From: Conidiobolus incongruus B7586
Taxonomy: Eukaryota; Entomophthoromycota; Entomophthoromycetes; Entomophthorales; Conidiobolaceae
Direction: 5' to 3'
DNA: 15,343 nucleotides
Assembly: GCA_000697335.1 (NCBI GenBank)
Contig: JNEM01015022.1
Coordinates: forward strand, 1-15,343
Every line of letters starts with the position of its first letter. The stretch's first letter is position 1. Position numbers and translations under genes: made by a program. Of the stretch, positions 8,241 through 15,343 are shown in pieces. The notes below the pieces were generated by a model. That model made no database searches. It was not told the DNA's origin and worked only from the letters and a program-made list of their open reading frames with translations.

Positions 8241-10230
8241 AGTATAGTTGAATAAAGTTATCTTTTCTATTAAATAATTCAATAAACTTGAACCAATTTA
8301 ATTAAAGTTACACTTACCATATAAACTTTAAAATACAGCTATTTTGAATTGAATTTTTATTTAACCAATAAAGTATATATTAAATTTATATTCTGCCATT
8401 TTCAAATAATAATCTCCTTAAATTTTATTTATATTGATAGATTCAATTTGTATTAGAGTTTAAAAATTGCAAAAACTTGAAAAATTATAAAAATTAATAA
8501 AAAACTATACAAAATAGTATATCTAATAATTTCAAAATATTTTTATTTCTTTATAATGATTATAGTTAATATAATCATAAGTTATTAGTGTAGAAATTAA
8601 GTAATGGCATAATTTTAAAATTAAAATTAAATAAATAAATTAGTAAATAATATATAAAATTTAATAAATAATATAAAATTAATAATTTCTTTTATTATTA
8701 ATAACTCTTTTTTATACTTTTGATAAGCTTCTAATACTTAAATAGTTTTTCAATTAAAGACTAAAATTTGATATTTTATGGATTAATTTGATTTGTTTAT
8801 AAGAATTTTTTTATAAGCTGATTTTTTAATAATTTAATAAAATTATAATCATATAAGTTATACTCAGGTAAATATATTAGATATAATAACTCTTTTTAGT
8901 TTTTTTTATATAAAAAATCTTTTACAGCTTTAATTATATATATTTTACTATTATTATATAAAATAATAAATATTTTTAATTTATATTAAAAGAATTATTT
9001 AAAAATTGTTTTATTTAAAATAATAATATAAAATTTATTATTAATTAATTTTCCTTAAGATATTAAATAAGAAAACTATATATTACTATAATTTATTATA
9101 ATAATTAGTATTTATTTTTATTTAAAATATTTATTTATTAAAATTTATAATAAGGATTAATTTAATTTAACTTAATATTTTGTTTTATTTTTAAATAAAA
9201 GATTATATAAAAGAATTTAGAATTTATTAATTATAAGTATATATTGTAAAAACTGTTGTTTTTAATTAAACCTTAATATGTTTAATTTAACTATAACTAC
9301 TTTAGTTTTTTTCAAGCTTTTGTTAAATTATAAGGTATATATTTTATATATTTATTAATTAATTCAAATTTAAACTTAAGTATAAATAATATACTTATAT
9401 AATTAATATTAAATTAATTTAATATTTCTTTAACTAAAATAAAAAAGTATTTTTTATTATATTCTTTATTTTAATAATAAATACAAAATAATAATAGAAA
9501 TTAATTTTTTAGATTTTAATAAATTTTAAATAATATCCTTTTTAACTTTATAATCACAAATTTAATGATATATGGTAGTTTTAAATAAAATATTATCTTT
9601 ATAAACTGTTTACAAGTTTTAAATAATTTTAAAGGGTTTATAACTAAGTTTTAAAGATATAAAAATAAAAGCCTATTGATAATCACTATCTAATTTAAAT
9701 ATAATTAAATTTAAGTGTAAATTTTAAAATCAAAATATTTTAATAAAAAAATAATTAAAATTAAATATATATATATATATATAGTTTGAAAATATTTATT
9801 TTCCTATATATTTTATATATAAATAAACTTTTAAAATATATAATATGTTTGAAAGATAAGAAATTAAAAAATTTAATATTTCTTAATTTTTATATTAATA
9901 ATTTGTATTTTTAAGTTTTATTTTTATCAATTTTGAATATTCTCTTTTTCATTGATAGCTTGTCAGTGTAATTCCTCTAAAATATCAAACTAATATTAAT
10001 AAGTTCAATCAGCTATTAGACAACTGAAGTGATTATATCTAAAAGAGATAAGATATAATTGAACAATTTAAACTTTTCATAGAAATTTTATATTAATCAA
10101 CAAGCAAAATTACACGTTATAAAGTAATTGATTTGGAAATAATGATTTGACTTGTCTAATAATTATAATATTAATATTACTATTACTATTATAAGTCATT
10201 AAATTTTAATGTAAAATTATAAATCTATAA
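8241..10230. other. Extremely AT-rich stretch of about 2 kb, no gene seen
   Basis: This is the most AT-rich part of the window; at 8941-9000 only 2 of 60 bases are G or C. Both strands are full of stops in all frames. It contains an AT microsatellite at 9765-9783. No tRNA, structured RNA or terminal repeats could be made out. Confidence 0.75.
9765..9783. repeat. AT dinucleotide microsatellite, 19 nt
   Basis: An uninterrupted alternating AT run inside the most AT-rich spacer. Confidence 0.8.
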
Positions 10231-10530
10231 AAATGAAAGGAAGATTGATAAGGTTTTTAGCAGACCTTGATTTGATTATCTACTGTAAACCAACGATGAT
10301 TTTTGATTTAATCTTTATTATGACTGTTAATTCTGTGATATTTATACGTCACTATTAATATCAACAAATGAATAGTGAAGTACTGATTAATGTTTTAATG
10401 CTTAAAACACTGGTAATTTTATATATAAAATGTAACAATTATGTTAAATTTTAACAATACATTTGAAAATTCTACTTTAAGCATTGATTTTTATCTTTAT
10501 GCTTTACACTTGACGTTCAAAATTTTTTAA
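10231..10530. other. Slightly GC-richer spacer segment
   Basis: Composition rises a little above the flanking desert. Minus-strand readings show short protein-like pieces such as SNQGLLKTLSIFLS, but stops are frequent and no family is recognised. It may be an older, more decayed relic of the kind seen elsewhere in the window, or nothing. Confidence 0.2.
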
Positions 10531-11110
10531 ACAAATATAACCAAGACAATTTATATGATATTAAAGAATTTTTAAAAAAATAATTAGTATTATTATATTA
10601 GAATAAATTATTCAATTGAAAATAAAATTTTCAATATGATAAACTACAATATTACAATATTACATAAATATAATAGTGTTAAATATAATCAAAATCTATT
10701 TACACTTTTAATTGAATAACTTTTATTATTAGATTTTGAAACAAAATTAAATTAACAAATAGCTTAATATTTAAAAAAAAGAAAAAAATAGATTTTAATA
10801 ATTCAAATCATTATAGTAACATTTAATATAATACATATGTATATAGCTTAGTTATTAGAGTTTTAAAATATAAATTCAAAATTTTTGTAAATTGAATTAT
10901 ATTAATCTTTTTTATATAATTATATTGCTTTTAAAATTTGATTTTTATTAATTTTAATCATTTTTCATTATATATATATATATTCAATTATATTATTAAA
11001 AATATAAATGATATATTATAAATAATTTAATTATATATTTGATGTAATTTAACATATCAAAATTATTTTGTAATATCTTATAAAGCTATGCATTTATGTT
11101 AAATGTAATA
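10531..11110. other. AT-rich spacer upstream of the universal stress protein gene
   Basis: No coding frame is seen. It holds a short TA run at 10969-10982. Confidence 0.7.
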
Positions 11111-11257
11111 TTTGACAGGTATAAATAAGGAGACCAATTGACATTATCAAGTTTAAAAAATGAGTTCAGTTTTTTAATGGATAAATTCTAGATTGGAAAT
11201 ATTATGCAAAGGTTTTAATTGAATTAAAATTTGATGATGCAATATGTTTTAATTTAG

Positions 11258-11265
11258 TATAAATA
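11258..11265 (+). promoter_or_regulatory. TATA box of the universal stress protein gene
   Basis: TATAAATA ends 54 nt before the ATG at 11320, matching the layout at the TrhO-like gene. A second TATAAATA at 11120-11127 is about 190 nt upstream and could serve an alternative, longer transcript. Confidence 0.5.
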
Positions 11266-11319
11266 CCCTGATTTTAATATGATTTAAATCGATTTTTTTA
11301 ATTATAATAAAATTTTAAA

Positions 11320-12043
11320 ATGAGTATCCCTATTGAAAAGAGAAGAAGAGTATTTTTAGCTTATGATAACTCTAACATCTCTAAGAATGTTTTTCAATGG
11401 TAATACATCATTATTTATGAATTTTCTTTATATTAATCGATAGATATAGGGCTAAAAAGCAAATCTTTCGTCCTAAAACTGATCACGTTGTTTTATTAAC
11501 CATCACTGAAAATGGTGAAGGTTATGTTGATCCTAGCTACCTTCAAGGTTTCTTATCTGGTAAGTGGGGCTTTGAAGAGCGTCAAACTTACTTGAAAGAG
11601 GTAAATAATTTATTTTTATTATGCTTTATATTTGAGTTTAATTGTATTCAAAGGCCAGTCAAGCTGCTCAAAAGATTTTAGATGAATTAAGTCACGAATT
11701 AGCTGAGCACGATGTAAGATTCAAACAGGATAATATATATTCAAATATATAACAAAGGCCATTTTTGATAGATTACTTGTCAACCCGTTGTTATAAAGGA
11801 AGAAGATGCTGGTAAAGCTATCGTTCAAGCCACTAAGGATCTTAATGCTGATATCCTTATTCTTGGTTCTCGCGGTTTGCATCCCTTAAAGAAGTAACTA
11901 ATCTTTTATTTTTATTTTAAATATGTCATATTCATGATATTTTTGTTAGAGCCTTCATGGGTAGTGTATCCAGTTATTGTATTGAAAAGTGTGATTGCCC
12001 TGTATTAGTACACAAGGGTCAACCCCCTAAGATTGGTTTATAA
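11320..12043 (+). CDS. Universal stress protein (UspA family), ATP-binding type
   Basis: A small cytosolic nucleotide-binding protein of the UspA fold; the family is linked to stress survival, but the specific role here is unknown. Five exons, 11320-11399, 11450-11600, 11654-11713, 11772-11893 and 11950-12043, join through four GT-AG introns of 50, 53, 58 and 56 nt into 168 residues. The first strand and Asp are in RVFLAYDNS, then FQWAKK and DHVVLLTI; the second half has ITCQPVVI and GKAIVQAT. The ATP-binding signature is complete: G129-x2-G132-x9-G142-S143, in ILGSRG through MGS. The C-terminal strand is CPVLVHKG. In the first intron the acceptor must be the AG ending at 11449: it gives TGG (Trp27) and the expected W-A, whereas the earlier AG at 11443 would create a stop. 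Length and motifs are normal and nothing is broken. Confidence 0.93.
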
Positions 12044-12068
12044 TTTCCATTAATGTTATTTGATGTTT

Positions 12069-12074
12069 AATAAA
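12069..12074 (+). terminator. Likely polyadenylation signal of the universal stress protein gene
   Basis: AATAAA begins 26 nt after the stop codon, a sensible place for a short 3' UTR. It is the best placed of the three such hexamers in the window. Confidence 0.4.
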
Positions 12075-12957
12075 TGATTTTTTTATTCATATATTTAATC
12101 TAACAAAAATGACTTCCTTTTAGATCCTCATTTCCCAAATTAATAGTCTCTCATTAAATTTTCTCACTAATATTTTGATGATGTAATTATTGATGAATGT
12201 TGAGAAGAGTGGTTAAGGTTTATTGTTTCTATTTACATTTTCTCATTGTAAGTTGAATTTTTAAAATTTTTTGGTAAAAATTTGATCAAGAGTAATATCG
12301 GATAATAATAATATATTGAATCGTATAAATATAACAGTTATAATTAACTGGATAACTTTTATATTTTAATTGAACACAGTATTAAAAATCGTTGTTTTTC
12401 AATAAAAAAGAATAATTTTAATATTAAAATTATTACACTTACTGATGATTTCTATCAAATTAAATATTCATAACATTGCTTTTATTTTAAATATATACGT
12501 GGATATTCAATATAATTAATATTTATTAGTAATTTTTTATACATTCTAACATTGAATTAAAATCATACTAATAATCATATATCATATACCCGATTATACT
12601 AATCATTATAAAATTTAATAACATTTTTAATAAAAATTTTGATTTCAAAATAATTAAAAATATACCAATTTGATTTTAATATAAAAACACCTTTGGGCAA
12701 ATTTGACAATTAAATCAAAATTTTTATATATTAGTTAAATTTCAAATTACACTTGTTAAATAATTTTAGTTTTGTGACTCAAGCATAAGATTCCTAATTA
12801 ATCTTTATTCTTCCCAAATATTTTCTTTGTCGGGCGGATTAAAATTTAAAAAATTTTGTCATCAATAATAAAACCATATATTTTCAATATCATTAAATTA
12901 AATTATTAAATATTTAATATCACTTATCCTTGAATATTTTGTAAAACTAAATATGTA
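12075..12957. other. AT-rich intergenic DNA
   Basis: No gene is seen. A brief GC-containing patch (GTCGGGCGG at about 12830) is the only compositional break and is too short to interpret. Confidence 0.65.
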
Positions 12958-13345
12958 TTATGTATCAAGTTTGAATTTAATATTATTTTTAGAACCCAAA
13001 TTATGAGCAGCGATTGAAATATTACAAGTAGAGTTACAAAGAGCTGCATGTAATTCAGGAGACAATAGACTACGGTTTGTTAAGTCAAGTACATATCTTG
13101 GACTAGAACTTAAAAAGCAATCAACAAGTTAAGGATATAGTATAGATATTGTCAACTCGCAATATAAAACTAACATACGCCTGTACTAGTATCATTCTAA
13201 TTTTGAAAAGTTATATAATGAAATACGATATGGCGCCATTGCCATTTAAAGTATCTTGCGAGAGTGTCAAGCTATCAAAGTAGTTACTATCTAAGCACCA
13301 ACAATATTTGTTTTAATTTATAATGTCCTGGCCTTTTCACAATAA
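12958..13345. other. Degraded coding-like island, strand uncertain
   Basis: This is the clearest compositional island of the right-hand part. The minus strand is open for 56 codons at 12958-13128, containing LLSPELHAALCNST and NISIAAHNLGSK. On the plus strand two overlapping frames stay protein-like for over 100 codons, broken only by about four or five UAG or UAA codons each; one contains RFVKSSTYLGLELKK. I recognise no family and cannot choose the strand. It is probably what remains of a dead gene or repeat-borne coding region. Confidence 0.35.
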
Positions 13346-13735
13346 TTTTAATTAATTAATAAATAAAAATAGATTTTATAATTAATACTTGTATAATATA
13401 ACGAATAATTGTAATATTGAAAATTAATCAGCTTGAAAGATATTTTTCATTAATTTTCTTTGATAATAATTACATATTACACATTTGAAGAATTATACTA
13501 AGCAAATATAATTCAGGTATTCGAATAAGAACTCATATTTTCTATATTTGTTACATTAAAATCATTAATACTGCTATTGAGTATACATATACAATAAATA
13601 ATATTTTATCTAACTATTTATATTTGTAATTTAATGAATATAGTTACATTTTAAAAATTATAATATTCAAATATAAAAAAGGAGATTAATTTATTATATA
13701 AAAAAATTTTATCCAGATAAATTAATGAAAAATAT
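13346..13735. other. AT-rich spacer
   Basis: No coding frame, RNA gene or repeat is seen between the two relic islands. Confidence 0.65.
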
Positions 13736-14402
13736 AACAATCAAATGTCAATCTTATGATTTGAATGATTCGTTAATCAATACAGGAGCATTTCTGGGCT
13801 ACTCCGTTGATAAATATAATTTTTTTCAATTATGTACTTAATAAAATCTGAAATTCATCTAGGTATTGACTCCAAATTGAAGAGAGTGAGTTTGTTTGAT
13901 AAATGGACAGATTTATTTGGTGTTAAAAAATTGATTATGACAAGGTTTGCTTGGATAGAGTTAGATATATAATGCTTCTATGGGTGTGCATCTGCATTCG
14001 ATCAATATATAATATTTTGTATTTCTTGTTAAACTTATTATCCTTGGTTTAATTTTAAGTTTAATTTTTCAAAAATAACTTTAGATGTTTCTTAATTATA
14101 GAGTGTATATCACTAAACTAAACAAAATTTCAGGAATAATTTAGTGTATATAAAAAACAGCTATTAGTATTTAAAATTTAAGTAATTTTAAACAAATTCA
14201 AGTTAATATTTTGTGATATAAATGCTCGAGATGTTGGAATAATAACCAGGGCAAATATTTCTTGAATTCTAAATATGAAAGTACACATCTCTTCTATATC
14301 AACAATTGATGAGATTTTTCAATATTGGAAATATCAATATGTCGCTGCTTTAATATAAGGTGGTGCCAATTATTTATTCAACAATTCTAATAATTCTGAT
14401 TA
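13736..14402 (+). other. Degraded coding-like region, family unknown
   Basis: Several plus-strand stretches have protein-like codons: a 37-codon ATG-initiated frame from about 13724 with LINTGAFLGYSVDKYN, then LKRVSLFDKWTDLFGVKKL at about 13873-13930, and, near the end, ISTIDEIFQYWKYQYVAAL followed by GGANYLFNN at about 14300-14390. A GTTG-to-CTAG interval at 13806-13862 (57 nt) has the size of this genome's introns. The pieces lie in different frames with stops between them. No family is recognised. It looks like a decayed, once-spliced gene of several hundred bases. Confidence 0.33.
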
Positions 14403-15343
14403 ATAAATATTGAATATATTGCAGCATATATTAATATTGATCTTAATATTAAATTTTCAGTAATTATAAGTATTAAAAACTATTATAATTCGTTGCTATT
14501 ACATTATCATCATTGAATTCAAAAGATCTAGTGTAAAATTCTTCCATTGATATTCTTACAAGAATAGATTGTGTTTTGAGATTGATTGTATTTATTATTA
14601 ATATATCAAATAACCTTTTCTTTAATGTTAAATTGGCTTATACTTCTATTGCGAATATAGTTTTTTTTTCAAGTATATAATACTTCAAATTATATACACA
14701 TTTTGTGATTTAATTTTGGATTATTATATTATTAATTATAGTTTTATATATTATTATTAATAAGGATTTAATCAATTAAAAACATTTTAAATTTAATATA
14801 AGTTAAATTAATTTACTCTATCTTGAAAAGTTTTTTGCAAATGATTTTCAATCAATCTACAAATCAAAATATTTAATTCAAATCATTATTAATTTTATAA
14901 AGTAGTTCCTTATCAATTGAGTTTTAATAAAGCTATAAATTTTAAAATATTAATTTTCTTTAATATTTCTCTAATGTTTGAACAATATGGCTTTTTTAAA
15001 ATAAAATTAATATATATATGTTAATATATTATTAAAAAAATAATTCACAAATATTAAAAAACAAAAAATTATAATTAATTTTAACAATATTTTGCCTTAT
15101 TAATAATATTGATTTTTAATATTTAAAAACAAATTTTTTAATTAAATCTTAAATGATATATATTTTATTTTTATTATATTTATTCAAAATATTGTTTCTT
15201 AAAATTATATAAGTTAATTGATTGAAACAATTATAATAATATAGGATATATATTAATCAATATATCAGATTTTATAATTTTTTATCAATATTTATATAAA
15301 AACTTTCCTATTTTTTAAACTATATATATTTTATAATAATTAT
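14403..15343. other. AT-rich DNA to the end of the window
   Basis: No gene, RNA or clear repeat is seen. It resembles the desert at 8241-10230. Confidence 0.7.

Noticed and set aside
5218-10275. A shared stretch around CAGACCTTGAT at about 5221 and 10262, as evidence that the two islands are copies of one another.
   Set aside because: The match is about a dozen bases, sequence on either side aligns poorly, and matches of this size are expected by chance in a window this long.
11399-11450. A TA-bounded insertion, like a ciliate internal eliminated sequence, or UGA read as Trp, in the universal stress protein gene.
   Set aside because: Ending the intron at the AG at 11449 instead of 11443 gives a normal GT-AG intron of 50 nt and a TGG Trp codon followed by the expected Ala-Lys. 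No special DNA rearrangement or code is needed.
3190-13345. A nuclear genetic code with UAG (or UAA and UAG) meaning glutamine, suggested by the relic islands.
   Set aside because: The three intact genes contain about 940 codons and nearly 40 glutamines, all CAA or CAG, and all end in UAA at the length expected for their families.
1-15343. tRNA genes, rRNA, CRISPR arrays, phage or bacterial operon features.
   Set aside because: No cloverleaf with a recognisable T-loop, no repeat-spacer pattern and no bacterial gene organisation were found; spliced genes show the DNA is eukaryotic.

Overview
The window is eukaryotic nuclear DNA: very AT-rich, gene-poor, with three recognisable protein genes that all read in the standard genetic code and end in UAA. 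Two of them carry short GT-AG introns of 50-58 nt. The secreted glycerophosphodiesterase looks fungal to me. AT-rich spacers, short introns and TATA boxes close to the start codon fit an early-diverging, AT-rich fungus, but this assignment is inference and a protist is not excluded.

Layout. Positions 1-3190 are AT-rich non-coding DNA with a weak, old retroelement trace at about 1680-2336. A small GC-richer island follows at 3190-3345. An intronless, strikingly GC-rich gene for a secreted glycerophosphodiester phosphodiesterase lies on the minus strand at 3536-4759, with a coding-like relic just upstream. A three-exon minus-strand gene at 6073-7278 encodes a TrhO/YceA-type rhodanese protein (predicted tRNA uridine hydroxylase) with a likely mitochondrial presequence. 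A plus-strand relic with recognisable splice sites, resembling a leucine-rich-repeat protein, lies at about 7748-8100. About 2 kb of extreme AT-rich DNA follows. A five-exon plus-strand gene for a universal stress protein with a complete ATP-binding motif is at 11320-12043. Two more degraded coding-like islands (about 12958-13345 and 13736-14402) precede a final AT-rich stretch.

The three live genes do not form a pathway: one releases phosphate or glycerol-phosphate from phospholipid breakdown products outside the cell, one probably modifies tRNA, and one binds nucleotide in stress physiology. They share a core-promoter layout, with a TATA-like box 43-54 nt upstream of each ATG, which implies short 5' UTRs. 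The recurring theme is a few intact genes in a sea where older genes survive only as GC-richer islands broken by stops. I did not find a clearly new biological system. The best leads are the presequence on the TrhO homolog, the compositional outlier phosphodiesterase, and the relic islands.
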